Part shown: positions 56,469 to 64,000 of the stretch, one piece after another
How positions within the stretch are numbered: the first letter of the stretch is position 1
How the letters are laid out: every line of letters begins with the position of its first letter
DNA from: Bacillus sp. FJAT-42376
GTDB lineage: Bacteria; Bacillota; Bacilli; Bacillales; Bacillaceae
Assembly: GCF_003816055.1 (NCBI RefSeq)
Contig: NZ_CP033906.1
Coordinates: forward strand, 2,294,001 to 2,358,000
Direction of reading: 5' to 3'
Length of the DNA stretch: 64,000 nucleotides
Notes under the pieces: model-generated
The model's input: the letters and a program-made list of their open reading frames with translations, nothing else
The model's database searches: none
Told to the model about the DNA's origin: nothing
Program-made: the position numbers and the translations under genes

Positions 56469-56744
56469 ATGAACTCAGGAAGAAAAATTCCTTTGCGCAA
56501 ATGCGTCGCTACCGGTGAAATGAAACCGAAAAAGGATATGGTACGTGTCGTCCGTTCTTCCGAAGGGGAAGTGTCGGTAGATCCGACGGGCCGAAAGAAC
56601 GGCCGCGGCGCCTATATAACGCTGGATAAGGAGTCTATTTTACTGGCCAAGAAAAAGAATATCCTATCCAATCAGCTCAAAACAAAAGTAGAGGATACCG
56701 TCTATGATGAATTGATCCAGCTTGCAGAAAGCAGACAATCATGA
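56469..56744 (+). CDS. rnpM: RNase P modulator RnpM (YlxR)
   Basis: 91 aa basic RNA-binding protein of the YlxR family. [20 protein letters not shown] and [19 protein letters not shown] are diagnostic. In B. subtilis this protein binds RNase P RNA and modulates its activity. ATG 56469, 5 nt after GAGGTGA, gives exactly the B. subtilis length; an in-frame GTG at 56460 lies inside the ribosome binding site. Overlaps rplGA by 4 nt. Confidence 0.95.
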   Translation: MNSGRKIPLRKCVATGEMKPKKDMVRVVRSSEGEVSVDPTGRKNGRGAYITLDKESILLAKKKNILSNQLKTKVEDTVYDELIQLAESRQS

Positions 56745-57043
56745 ACCATCAAAAATGGAAGTCCCTGCTTGGACTGGCCAATCGGGCACGCAAAGTCATT
56801 TCCGGTGAAGAACTGGTCATTAAAGAGGTTCGTCAAAACCGGGCTAAATTGGTTCTGCTCTCTAAAGATGCATCCGACAATACAAAGAAAAAAGTAACGG
56901 ACAAGTGCCGTTCATACAACACTCCAGTCGTGCATGTTGAAAGCCGTTATGAGCTCGGGCATGCAATCGGCAAGGATGCAAGAGTAGTCGCAGCTGTCAC
57001 TGAACAGGGTTTTGCTGCGAAACTGAAAGACTTGCTCGATTAA
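56741..57043 (+). CDS. rplGA: L7Ae-family ribosomal protein YlxQ
   Basis: 100 aa kink-turn RNA-binding protein of the L7Ae/L30e fold. The pattern [40 protein letters not shown] and [20 protein letters not shown] matches YlxQ. Its role in the cell is not well defined. It is coupled to rnpM by an ATGA overlap and precedes infB by 19 nt. Confidence 0.95.
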   Translation: MNHQKWKSLLGLANRARKVISGEELVIKEVRQNRAKLVLLSKDASDNTKKKVTDKCRSYNTPVVHVESRYELGHAIGKDARVVAAVTEQGFAAKLKDLLD

Positions 57044-57062
57044 ATTTCATGGGGGTGAACAA

Positions 57063-59291
57063 ATGTCAAAAGTGAGAGTATATGAATATGCAAAGCAGCA
57101 CAATGTATCAAGCAAAGATGTCATTTCAGCGTTGAAAGACATCAATGTAGAAGTTTCCAACCACATGGCGATGATCGAAGATGCACATGTAGGGAAACTT
57201 AATCAGAAATTTGCTTCAAACAGCAAGCCAAAAACTCAAGGATCGGCACCTAAATCAGCCGGGAAGGGGAATGAAGCCATTAATTCTCAATCAAACGGCG
57301 ATCAGTCTGCCTCAGCGAAAAAAACATCAACCAATAATCAAAGCCGTCCTTCTTCCGATCAACGGAAAAACACCCAGCAGCGCCCAGGGGATAAAAAGGG
57401 ACCGCAGAGCGGAAGGAATAACAGCATGAACCAAAACAATAACAGAAGAAATAACAGCAGCAGCCAGAAAAAAGGCCAAAACCGAAACAATAATCAGCGT
57501 CCGCACACACCTCAGGCAGAAAAACCTAAAAAAGAGCTGCCGAGCAAAATTACATTTACAGGTTCTTTGACTGTCGGAGAGCTTGCTCAAAAGCTTCATA
57601 AGGAACCTTCTGAAATCATTAAAAAACTTCTTATGCTTGGCGTAATGGCTACCATTAACCAGGATCTGGATAAAGATACAATTGAACTTATTGCAGGGGA
57701 ATACGGAGTAGAAGTGGAAGAGGAAATCCTTTTTGATGTGACGGAATTTGAAGGCTACGATCAGGCTGATAATGAAGAAGATCATCAAGTCCGCCCGCCG
57801 GTTGTAACAATTATGGGCCACGTCGACCACGGGAAAACGACATTGCTTGATTCCATCCGCAATACGAAAGTGACAGAAGGCGAAGCCGGAGGGATTACCC
57901 AACATATCGGTGCCTACCAAATTGAGTCAAACGGGAAGAAAATTACGTTCCTTGATACTCCTGGACACGCAGCGTTTACGACAATGCGTGCGCGCGGAGC
58001 TCAAGTCACAGATATTACGATCCTTGTTGTTGCAGCTGATGACGGTGTAATGCCGCAGACGGTTGAAGCAATCAACCACGCTAAAGCAGCAGATGTGCCG
58101 ATCATTGTAGCTGTGAACAAAATGGATAAGCCAAGTGCAAATCCTGACCGTGTGATGCAGGAACTAACGGAGCATGCTCTTGTTCCTGAAGCATGGGGCG
58201 GCGAAACCATTTTCGTTCCTGTATCCGCTCTTAAAGGGGAAGGAATCGATGAGCTGCTTGAAATGATTCTCCTTGTCAGTGAAGTAGAAGAACTGAAAGC
58301 GAACCCTAAACTGCGCGCAACCGGAACCGTAATCGAAGCGCAGCTCGATAAAGGCCGCGGTTCAGTCGCTACTCTTCTTGTTCAAAATGGATCTTTGAAA
58401 GTTGGAGACCCTATCGTTGTGGGGAACACATATGGACGTGTCCGTGCAATGGTCAACGACGTTGGCCGCCGTGTGAAAGAAGTCGGCCCGTCCGCTCCTG
58501 TTGAAATTACCGGTTTGAACGAAGTACCGCAAGCGGGAGATCAGTTTATGGTGTTCGCCGATGAGAAAAAAGCCCGTCAGGTTGGGGAAGCGCGTTCTCA
58601 AAAGCAGCAGGTTGAACAGCGCAGCGAGAAGTCCAAACTGAGCCTTGATGATTTGTTTGAACAAATTAAGCAAGGTGATGTAAAGGATATTAACCTAATC
58701 GTAAAAGCCGATGTTCAAGGTTCTGTTGAAGCTCTTGCTTCCGCCCTTCAGAAAATAGAAGTAGAAGGCGTAAAAGTGAAAATCATCCATACCGGAGTTG
58801 GAGCGATTACCGAATATGACATTATGCTTGCTTCCGCTTCAAACGGTATCGTGATCGGTTTCAATGTCCGTCCGGATACAAATGCTAAGAGAGCGGCTGA
58901 TGCGGAGAAAGTTGATATCCGTCTTCACCGCATCATCTATAAAGTTATTGAAGAAATTGAGTCAGCGATGAAAGGAATGCTTGATCCTGAATTCGAAGAA
59001 AAAATCATCGGACAGGTTGAAGTGCGCCAGACATTTAAAGTTTCCAAAATCGGCACCATTGCCGGCGGCTACGTAACAGACGGAAAAATCACCCGTGAGA
59101 GCGGCATGCGTCTGATCCGTGAAGGTATCGTCATTTTTGAAGGCGAAGTCGATGTTCTGAAACGCTTCAAGGATGATGTGAAAGAAGTGGCTCAAGGATA
59201 TGAGTGCGGTATTACAATAAAAGGATACAATGATATTAAAGAAGGCGACGTTATCGAAGCCTACGTTATGCAGGAAATCGAGCGCAAGTGA
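57063..59291 (+). CDS. infB: Translation initiation factor IF-2
   Basis: GTPase that positions initiator tRNA on the ribosome. It is 742 aa. The N-terminal subdomain ([20 protein letters not shown]) is followed by a low-complexity Asn/Gln/Ser/Lys/Arg-rich linker (about 55-160), a second IF2-N subdomain (165-225) and the G domain with [12 protein letters not shown] (about 252), DTPGHAAF and NKMDKP. Domains II-IV follow. The total is about 25 residues longer than in B. subtilis, apparently from the linker. GGGGGTGA precedes the ATG. Confidence 0.98.
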   Translation: MSKVRVYEYAKQHNVSSKDVISALKDINVEVSNHMAMIEDAHVGKLNQKFASNSKPKTQGSAPKSAGKGNEAINSQSNGDQSASAKKTSTNNQSRPSSDQRKNTQQRPGDKKGPQSGRNNSMNQNNNRRNNSSSQKKGQNRNNNQRPHTPQAEKPKKELPSKITFTGSLTVGELAQKLHKEPSEIIKKLLMLGVMATINQDLDKDTIELIAGEYGVEVEEEILFDVTEFEGYDQADNEEDHQVRPPVVTIMGHVDHGKTTLLDSIRNTKVTEGEAGGITQHIGAYQIESNGKKITFLDTPGHAAFTTMRARGAQVTDITILVVAADDGVMPQTVEAINHAKAADVPIIVAVNKMDKPSANPDRVMQELTEHALVPEAWGGETIFVPVSALKGEGIDELLEMILLVSEVEELKANPKLRATGTVIEAQLDKGRGSVATLLVQNGSLKVGDPIVVGNTYGRVRAMVNDVGRRVKEVGPSAPVEITGLNEVPQAGDQFMVFADEKKARQVGEARSQKQQVEQRSEKSKLSLDDLFEQIKQGDVKDINLIVKADVQGSVEALASALQKIEVEGVKVKIIHTGVGAITEYDIMLASASNGIVIGFNVRPDTNAKRAADAEKVDIRLHRIIYKVIEEIESAMKGMLDPEFEEKIIGQVEVRQTFKVSKIGTIAGGYVTDGKITRESGMRLIREGIVIFEGEVDVLKRFKDDVKEVAQGYECGITIKGYNDIKEGDVIEAYVMQEIERK

Positions 59292-59566
59292 TCGGGTATG
59301 TCCACTGCGAATGGATCATCTATGACTCCTTCTCCCTTAAGGACAAACGATCGGTAATGAAAAGAATTTTGACCCGGGTTAAGCAGCAGTACAACGCAGC
59401 TGTTTCCGAACTGGATTATCAGGATTCATGGCAAAGAGCCAAGATTGGCATTGTGTCCATTTCTTCTGATAAAACCCATACGGAAAAAGAGCTGAACCGG
59501 GTCCTTGCGTTTATCGACTCCTTTCCGGAAATAGAAAGAACTGTAACCGTTTTTGAATGGTTATAA
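59288..59566 (+). CDS. ylxP: DUF503 protein YlxP
   Basis: 92 aa protein of the DUF503 family, found between infB and rbfA in Bacillus. It starts with GTG overlapping the infB stop (GTGA). The pattern [20 protein letters not shown] then [17 protein letters not shown] is characteristic. Function unknown; the context suggests ribosome biogenesis. Confidence 0.92.
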   Translation: MIGYVHCEWIIYDSFSLKDKRSVMKRILTRVKQQYNAAVSELDYQDSWQRAKIGIVSISSDKTHTEKELNRVLAFIDSFPEIERTVTVFEWL

Positions 59567-59581
59567 GGATGGAGTGATTGG

Positions 59582-59935
59582 ATGAGCATTAGATCAACAC
59601 GTGTCGGTGAGCAGATGAAAAAAGAATTAAGCGACATCATCGGCCGCAAAATTAAAGACCCAAGAATTGGGTTTGTTACCGTAACAGATGTCCGGGTTTC
59701 CGGGGATCTGCAGATTGCAACGGTTTATATTTCGGTGCTTGGAGATCAGGAACAGCGCGAAAACACGCTGAAAGGCCTTGCGAAAGCAAAAGGCTTTATC
59801 CGCTCTGAAATCGGACAGCGTATCCGTCTGAGAAAAACGCCTGAAATTCAGTTTGAATTTGATGAATCCATTGATTATGGGAATCGAATTGAAACATTAA
59901 TCCACGAAATCAATTCTTCCGATAAAGAAGATTGA
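59582..59935 (+). CDS. rbfA: Ribosome-binding factor A
   Basis: KH-like protein that binds 16S rRNA during 30S maturation, 117 aa. [40 protein letters not shown] and the end [19 protein letters not shown] are family hallmarks. GGATGGAGTGATTGG precedes the ATG. A large hairpin follows. Confidence 0.97.
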   Translation: MSIRSTRVGEQMKKELSDIIGRKIKDPRIGFVTVTDVRVSGDLQIATVYISVLGDQEQRENTLKGLAKAKGFIRSEIGQRIRLRKTPEIQFEFDESIDYGNRIETLIHEINSSDKED

Positions 59936-59939
59936 CCGG

Positions 59940-60044
59940 AAAAGGATGGCCTGTGCGGAATTTTTTCTTCTCTTTACGGATAGAGGCATTTAATGTGCTT
60001 CTGTCCCCAGAAAAGGAATTCCGCTTCAAGGCTGTCCTTTTTTT
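59940..60044 (+). terminator. Large nested hairpin with T-run between rbfA and truB
   Basis: The outer arms AAAAGGATGGCCT (59940-59952) and AGGCTGTCCTTTT (60029-60041) pair over 13 bp with two G-T pairs. Inner arms GGAATT (59957-59962) / AATTCC (60017-60022) extend the stem, leaving a loop of 54 nt. The right arm runs into TTTTTTT. It begins 4 nt after the rbfA stop and ends 24 nt before truB. It fits a terminator or attenuator, or an inserted palindromic element. Confidence 0.7.
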
Positions 60045-60068
60045 ATGATCATGAAAGAAGGTGCAAAT

Positions 60069-60977
60069 ATGGATGGCGTATTGCTCGTCAACAAACCGGC
60101 AGGAATGACATCGCATGACTGCGTGTTTAAAGTAAGAAAACTTTTTAAAACAAGAAAGGTTGGCCATACCGGCACCCTTGACCCGGATGTAACGGGTGTT
60201 CTGCCGATCTGCCTTGGCAGGGCAACGAAAATCGTTGAATATTTAACGGCGTCGAGCAAGACGTACGAGGCAGAAGTTACGCTTGGATTTTCCACTACGA
60301 CAGAAGACGCATCAGGGGAAGTGGTCGAAAAAGCCAAGGTTATCAGCAAACCCGAAGAAAAAACTATAGATGAAATTCTTGCTTCATTCGAAGGAGTCAT
60401 CGAACAGACCCCTCCTATGTATTCGGCTGTTAAAATCAACGGGAAAAAGCTTTACGAATATGCCAGAAAAGGGATTGAAATCGAACGTCCTTCTAGAGAA
60501 ATTAAGATTCACTCGATGGAGAGGATTTCTGAAATTGAGATGCGGGGAGAAGAGGCTGCATTTAAGTTCAGAGTCAACTGTTCCAAAGGAACCTATGTAA
60601 GGACGCTTGCTGTGATGATCGGGGAAAAGCTTGGAATCCCTGCCCATATGTCCCATCTTGTGCGAACTTCATCGGGCAGCTTTTCACTTGAAAATTGTCT
60701 ATCCTTTGAAGAGATTGAACAGAAGCTTGCGGAGGACTCCCTTCAATTGATTACGATTGCAGAGGCGCTCAATCATTTGCCGAAATGGGAGATAAATGAT
60801 ACATTAGCAGAGAAAGTGAAAAACGGTGCGGTTCTGCCCGTTCCGGAGGAATTCCAGGAGCTGGGCCTGGACGCAAGAGTTGCTGTTTACAATGAACAGG
60901 GTGAATGTTTGGCTATTTATCAAAAGCATCCGGCCAAACCATCGTTTAAGCCATCAAAAGTTCTTTCTATGGACTAA
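60069..60977 (+). CDS. truB: tRNA pseudouridine(55) synthase
   Basis: Makes pseudouridine 55 in the T-loop of tRNAs, 302 aa. The start MDGVLLVNKPAGMTSHD follows AAAGAAGGTG; an upstream in-frame ATG at 60045 lies inside the terminator T-run. The catalytic Asp38 is in GHTGTLDPDVTGVLPICLG. The RNA-binding thumb and C-terminal PUA-like part are complete. TrmFO at 8.3 kb modifies the neighbouring position 54. Confidence 0.97.
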   Translation: MDGVLLVNKPAGMTSHDCVFKVRKLFKTRKVGHTGTLDPDVTGVLPICLGRATKIVEYLTASSKTYEAEVTLGFSTTTEDASGEVVEKAKVISKPEEKTIDEILASFEGVIEQTPPMYSAVKINGKKLYEYARKGIEIERPSREIKIHSMERISEIEMRGEEAAFKFRVNCSKGTYVRTLAVMIGEKLGIPAHMSHLVRTSSGSFSLENCLSFEEIEQKLAEDSLQLITIAEALNHLPKWEINDTLAEKVKNGAVLPVPEEFQELGLDARVAVYNEQGECLAIYQKHPAKPSFKPSKVLSMD

Positions 60978-60986
60978 TTCATTTGC

Positions 60987-61008
60987 AAGCCGGAATCTTT
61001 TCCGGCTT
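60987..61008 (+). other. Hairpin between truB and ribC
   Basis: Perfect 9 bp stem AAGCCGGAA (60987-60995) / TTCCGGCTT (61000-61008), TCTT loop. No T-run follows, so it is not a standard terminator; AAAAGGTGAAGGA, the ribC ribosome binding site, begins 6 nt later. Confidence 0.55.
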
Positions 61009-61030
61009 AGAAGAAAAGGTGAAGGATTTC

Positions 61031-61975
61031 GTGCAAACGTTCAAGATCTCGCATCCCCATCAATTAAACCAGACACAGTTCAATGAAATGGTTGTTGCTC
61101 TTGGCTATTTCGACGGAGTACATAAAGGGCATCAGGCAGTGATTGAAACTGCCCGCGAACAGGCACAGGAGAAAGAGCTGAAGTGGGGAGTCATGACCTT
61201 CCATCCCCATCCTTCCGTGGTTCTCAGGAAACAGCAGGTTCCCGAGGCAATTACACCTTTGGATGATAAGGTGGACATGATTTCAAGTCTTGGTGCAGAT
61301 TACTTGTTTATTATAGAGTTCTCAGAAGCATTTTCTGCCCTCGAGCCGCAGGAATTTATAGATCAGTACATCATCGGACTGAACGTCAAGCATGTCGTCG
61401 CAGGCTTTGATTTCAGCTACGGCAAGCTTGGAAAGGGTACAATGGAGTCCCTGCCCTTTCATTCGAGAGGCCAGTTTGAGCAGACGACGGTTCCGAAGCT
61501 TAAGGATTTTGACAGAAAAATCAGCTCCACCCTTATCCGGGAAGTCATCAGAAATGGAAATGTGGAGTATGCTTCAAAGCTGCTTGGCCGCGCATACAGC
61601 GGAAAAGGAACGGTGATTCACGGGGAGAAACGGGGGAGAACCATTGGTTTTCCAACCGCCAACATCGAGCTCAATGAAGGGTATATCACACCGCCGACAG
61701 GTGTATATGCGGTGGCCGTAAAAATAAAGGACCGTATGTATAAAGGGGTATGCAATATCGGCTACAAACCCACTTTTCATCAGGAGAAAGCTTTAAAGCC
61801 GAGTGTTGAAGTTCATATTTTTGACTTTCATCATGAAATCTATGGTGAAAACACGGAAATATACTGGTATAAGCGAATTAGAAGCGAGCAGAAATTCAAT
61901 TCTATTGATGAACTGATCTCACAAATTGCAAAAGATAAGCAGGCGGCCGAAGAATATTTCCATGAGCACTCATAA
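61031..61975 (+). CDS. ribC: Bifunctional riboflavin kinase/FAD synthetase
   Basis: Converts riboflavin to FMN and FMN to FAD (RibF elsewhere). It is 314 aa from GTG 61031, which has AAAAGGTGAAGGA upstream; the open frame extends further up but those starts fall in the hairpin. The N-terminal adenylyltransferase domain carries ALGYFDGVHKGH and FHPHPSVVL; the C-terminal kinase domain carries GEKRGRTIGFPTANIEL and PPTGVYAV. In B. subtilis ribC mutations derepress FMN-riboswitch genes because FMN falls. Confidence 0.97.
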   Translation: MQTFKISHPHQLNQTQFNEMVVALGYFDGVHKGHQAVIETAREQAQEKELKWGVMTFHPHPSVVLRKQQVPEAITPLDDKVDMISSLGADYLFIIEFSEAFSALEPQEFIDQYIIGLNVKHVVAGFDFSYGKLGKGTMESLPFHSRGQFEQTTVPKLKDFDRKISSTLIREVIRNGNVEYASKLLGRAYSGKGTVIHGEKRGRTIGFPTANIELNEGYITPPTGVYAVAVKIKDRMYKGVCNIGYKPTFHQEKALKPSVEVHIFDFHHEIYGENTEIYWYKRIRSEQKFNSIDELISQIAKDKQAAEEYFHEHS

Positions 61976-61979
61976 TCGC

Positions 61980-62008
61980 TTGCTTTTTAATCAAAATAGT
62001 AGTATTCT
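61980..62008 (+). promoter_or_regulatory. Candidate rpsO promoter
   Basis: TTGCTT (61980-61985), 17 nt, TATTCT (62003-62008). The same -35 hexamer and spacing occur in the predicted rpsB promoter. The predicted leader is about 85 nt and contains the stem at 62038-62061. Confidence 0.5.
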
Positions 62009-62037
62009 TATGCTTGTAACTTTAAAACCATTGCTTG

Positions 62038-62061
62038 GCAAGTCGAGTCACCGACGCTTGC
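62038..62061 (+). promoter_or_regulatory. Candidate S15-binding leader stem
   Basis: GCAAG (62038-62042) pairs with CTTGC (62057-62061) and, inside, TCG (62043-62045) pairs with CGA (62052-62054) with a 2 nt bulge on the 3' side. It sits 27 nt before the AGGAGGTGA ribosome binding site of rpsO. S15 proteins of several bacteria repress their own mRNA by binding leader structures; the use here is inferred. Confidence 0.45.
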
Positions 62062-62100
62062 TCAGTAATTGGGGATTATAGAAATTAGGAGGTGAACAGG

Positions 62101-62370
62101 ATGGCTATCACTCAAGAACGTAAAAACGATCTGATCAATGAGTACAGAACTCATGATACGGATACTGGATCTCCAGAGGTCCAAATCGCTATCCTTACAG
62201 AACAGATTAATACTTTGAACGACCACTTGCGCACGCACAAAAAAGACCACCACTCACGTCGCGGTCTATTGAAAATGGTAGGTAAACGCCGTAACTTGCT
62301 TACTTACCTGCGTAATAAAGATGTAACTCGCTACCGCGAGTTAATCACAAAACTGGGATTGCGTCGTTAA
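62101..62370 (+). CDS. rpsO: 30S ribosomal protein S15
   Basis: Primary 16S-binding protein of the platform, 89 aa. [40 protein letters not shown] and [20 protein letters not shown] are canonical. ATG 62101 follows AGGAGGTGA; an in-frame GTG at 62092 is part of that ribosome binding site. A strong terminator follows. Confidence 0.99.
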   Translation: MAITQERKNDLINEYRTHDTDTGSPEVQIAILTEQINTLNDHLRTHKKDHHSRRGLLKMVGKRRNLLTYLRNKDVTRYRELITKLGLRR

Positions 62371-62374
62371 TTCC

Positions 62375-62402
62375 AAAAAAGCGGGAGCATTCCCGCTTTT
62401 TT
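62375..62402. terminator. Strong terminator after rpsO
   Basis: Perfect 12 bp stem AAAAAAGCGGGA (62375-62386) / TCCCGCTTTTTT (62391-62402), GCAT loop. The A and T runs make it symmetrical and usable in either direction. Confidence 0.93.
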
Positions 62403-62416
62403 AATGCAATGAACAA

Positions 62417-62516
62417 AAGCGGAAGAGCTCTGATCAGGTCCTCCAGGATCTATGCGGGCATGCAGGGTCAAGCAGCTTATGACCCTCAGCCGGCAGTGCT
62501 GAACGGCCTTCCGATT
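62417..62516. repeat. Structured intergenic element, possible dispersed repeat
   Basis: About 100 nt bounded by AAGCGGAAG and CTTCCGATT; CGGAAG (62420-62425) is the complement of CTTCCG (62508-62513). Inside, AGGGTCA (62464-62470) pairs with TGACCCT (62480-62486). It is more GC-rich than the AT-rich pnpA promoter region that follows and has no coding capacity. From memory it resembles repeats starting AAAGCGGAAGCGC that are scattered in Bacillaceae intergenic regions; not checked. Confidence 0.4.
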
Positions 62517-62552
62517 CTTTTTCAATACAGCTATTTACATATAGGCATATCA

Positions 62553-62582
62553 TTGATATGTTCATATTAATTAGTCCATAAT
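62553..62582 (+). promoter_or_regulatory. Candidate pnpA promoter
   Basis: TTGATA (62553-62558), 18 nt, CATAAT (62577-62582). The -35 overlaps a palindrome CATATCATTGATATG. The predicted leader is about 45 nt with a small ATGTAT/ATACAT stem. Consensus match only. Confidence 0.45.
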
Positions 62583-62635
62583 AAATCATGTATCTTTCAT
62601 ACATATGAAGAGTTTAGAGAGGAGCACACGCATTT

Positions 62636-64000
62636 ATGGGTCAAGATAAGCATGTCTTTTCCATTGACTGGGCAGGCAGAACGTTAACTGTTGAAGCCGG
62701 CCAGCTAGCAAAACAAGCAAACGGTGCAGTTCTCATCCGCTATGGCGATACCGCCGTTTTAAGTACAGCAACAGCTTCAAAAGAACCGAAAGCGGTTGAT
62801 TTCTTCCCGCTGACTGTCAACTATGAAGAGCGTTTATATGCAGTAGGAAAGATTCCCGGAGGATTTATTAAACGTGAAGGCAGACCTAGTGAAAAAGCCA
62901 TTTTGGCAAGCCGCCTGATTGACCGTCCAATCCGCCCGCTTTTCGCTGATGGATTCAGAAATGATGTACAAGTTATCAGCATCGTGATGAGTGTAGACCA
63001 GAACTGTTCTTCAGAGATGGCAGCAATGTTCGGCTCTTCTTTAGCCCTGACTATTTCGGATATTCCATTTGAAGGTCCGATTGCAGGTGTTACGGTCGGA
63101 AGAATCGGAAACGATTTTATTGTCAATCCAACCGTTGAACAAATGGAGAAAAGCGATATCAACCTTGTAGTAGCCGGAACAAAAGATGCAATCAACATGG
63201 TTGAAGCCGGAGCTGATGAGGTGCCGGAAGAAGTGATGCTTGAAGCCATCATGTTCGGACATGAGGAAATTAAACGTCTGATTGCATTCCAGGAAGAAAT
63301 CGCTTCCCAGATTGCGAAACAAAAAATCGAAATTAAACTTTTCTCGCTTGATGAGGAAATTGAGAAAAACATCCGCGCAGCTGCAGAAGCTGATCTCATT
63401 GAAGCCATTCAGGTTCAAGAGAAGCATGCACGCGAAGATGCGATCCAGGCTGTGAAAAAGCGTGTCATTGAAAGCTATGAAGAGCAGGAAGCTGACGAGA
63501 CCACGCTTAAACAGGTAAAAGAAATTCTGTCTAAAATGGTAAAAGGTGAAGTTCGCCGATTAATAACCGAAGAAAAAATCCGTCCTGATGGAAGAAAACC
63601 GGATGAGATCCGCCCTCTTTCTTCAAGTATCGGACTATTGTCCAGAACTCATGGTTCCGGCCTCTTTACACGCGGACAAACCCAGGCTCTGAGTATTTGT
63701 ACATTAGGGGCGCTTGGAGATGTTCAAATTCTTGATGGATTGGGAATTGAAGAATCCAAGCGGTTTATGCACCATTATAATTTCCCGTCCTTCTCGGTAG
63801 GTGAAACAGGGCCGCTAAGAGGACCTGGACGCCGTGAAATTGGACATGGTGCTTTGGGTGAGCGTGCTCTTGAGCCAGTCATTCCAAACGAGAAAGATTT
63901 CCCATACACTGTTCGTCTTGTATCAGAAGTGCTTGAATCCAACGGATCCACGTCCCAGGCAAGCATATGTGCAAGTACGCTTGCGATGATGGATGCGGGT
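62636..64000 (+). CDS. pnpA: Polyribonucleotide nucleotidyltransferase (PNPase), partial
   Basis: 3'-5' phosphorolytic exoribonuclease and degradosome component. The window holds the first 455 codons, with the frame still open at the right edge. The first RNase PH-like domain ([52 protein letters not shown]), the helical linker (about 220-310) and the start of the second RNase PH domain ([39 protein letters not shown]) are seen. KH and S1 domains must lie beyond the edge. The spacing from AGAGGAG to the ATG (about 12 nt) is longer than usual. Confidence 0.97.
   Translation, partial: MGQDKHVFSIDWAGRTLTVEAGQLAKQANGAVLIRYGDTAVLSTATASKEPKAVDFFPLTVNYEERLYAVGKIPGGFIKREGRPSEKAILASRLIDRPIRPLFADGFRNDVQVISIVMSVDQNCSSEMAAMFGSSLALTISDIPFEGPIAGVTVGRIGNDFIVNPTVEQMEKSDINLVVAGTKDAINMVEAGADEVPEEVMLEAIMFGHEEIKRLIAFQEEIASQIAKQKIEIKLFSLDEEIEKNIRAAAEADLIEAIQVQEKHAREDAIQAVKKRVIESYEEQEADETTLKQVKEILSKMVKGEVRRLITEEKIRPDGRKPDEIRPLSSSIGLLSRTHGSGLFTRGQTQALSICTLGALGDVQILDGLGIEESKRFMHHYNFPSFSVGETGPLRGPGRREIGHGALGERALEPVIPNEKDFPYTVRLVSEVLESNGSTSQASICASTLAMMDAG

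Overview
The window is a contiguous block of core chromosome from a low-to-moderate GC Gram-positive bacterium of the family Bacillaceae. Gene content and order match the Bacillus subtilis rnhB to pnpA region almost gene for gene: rnhB-ylqG-ylqH, sucCD, dprA, topA, trmFO, xerC(codV)-hslVU(clpQY)-codY, the roughly 27 kb fla/che operon ending in sigD-swrB, rpsB-tsf-pyrH-frr-uppS-cdsA-dxr-rasP-proS-polC, rimP-nusA-rnpM-rplGA-infB-ylxP-rbfA-truB-ribC-rpsO-pnpA. Protein lengths are within a few residues of the B. subtilis ones, but the sequences are clearly diverged and a flgD-flgE intergenic gene that I do not know from B. subtilis is present, so this is another Bacillaceae genus or species. All genes are on the + strand. 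pnpA runs off the right edge. There are no tRNA or rRNA genes, CRISPR arrays, prophage genes or transposase genes.

Layout. 1-5.7 kb: RNase HII, a FliK-like/FlhB-like pair outside the flagellar operon (YlqG/YlqH), succinyl-CoA synthetase and DprA. 5.7-13.4 kb: TopA with a long leader that contains a MITE-like repeat, TrmFO, and the XerC-HslV-HslU-CodY operon closed by a strong terminator. 13.4-40.6 kb: the fla/che operon. It encodes rod and MS-ring (FlgB, FlgC, FliE, FliF), switch (FliG, FliM, FliY), export apparatus (FliH, FliI, FliJ, FliO, FliP, FliQ, FliR, FlhB, FlhA), hook (FliK, FlgD, FlgE), stator-related proteins (FliL, SwrD), placement GTPases (FlhF, FlhG), the chemotaxis core (CheY, CheB, CheA, CheW, CheC, CheD) and sigma-D, with many 4-20 nt overlaps indicating translational coupling. 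40.6-54.3 kb: translation factors, UMP kinase, isoprenoid and phospholipid genes, the site-2 protease RasP, ProS and the replicative polymerase PolC. 54.3-64 kb: the rimP-nusA-infB translation/transcription operon, then riboflavin kinase, S15 and PNPase.

The protein-coding content is conventional and I see no undescribed multi-gene system. The parts worth a second look are small: the MITE-like element in the topA leader, the two stacked terminators in a nearly 490 nt rimP leader, a hairpin replacing the normal Shine-Dalgarno context of swrD, an enlarged flgE middle domain with codon use unlike its flanks, the detached FliK/FlhB-like pair, a 105 nt nested hairpin before truB, and a probable S15 autoregulatory leader. 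Start codons were chosen by Shine-Dalgarno spacing and remembered family N-termini; no database searches could be run.
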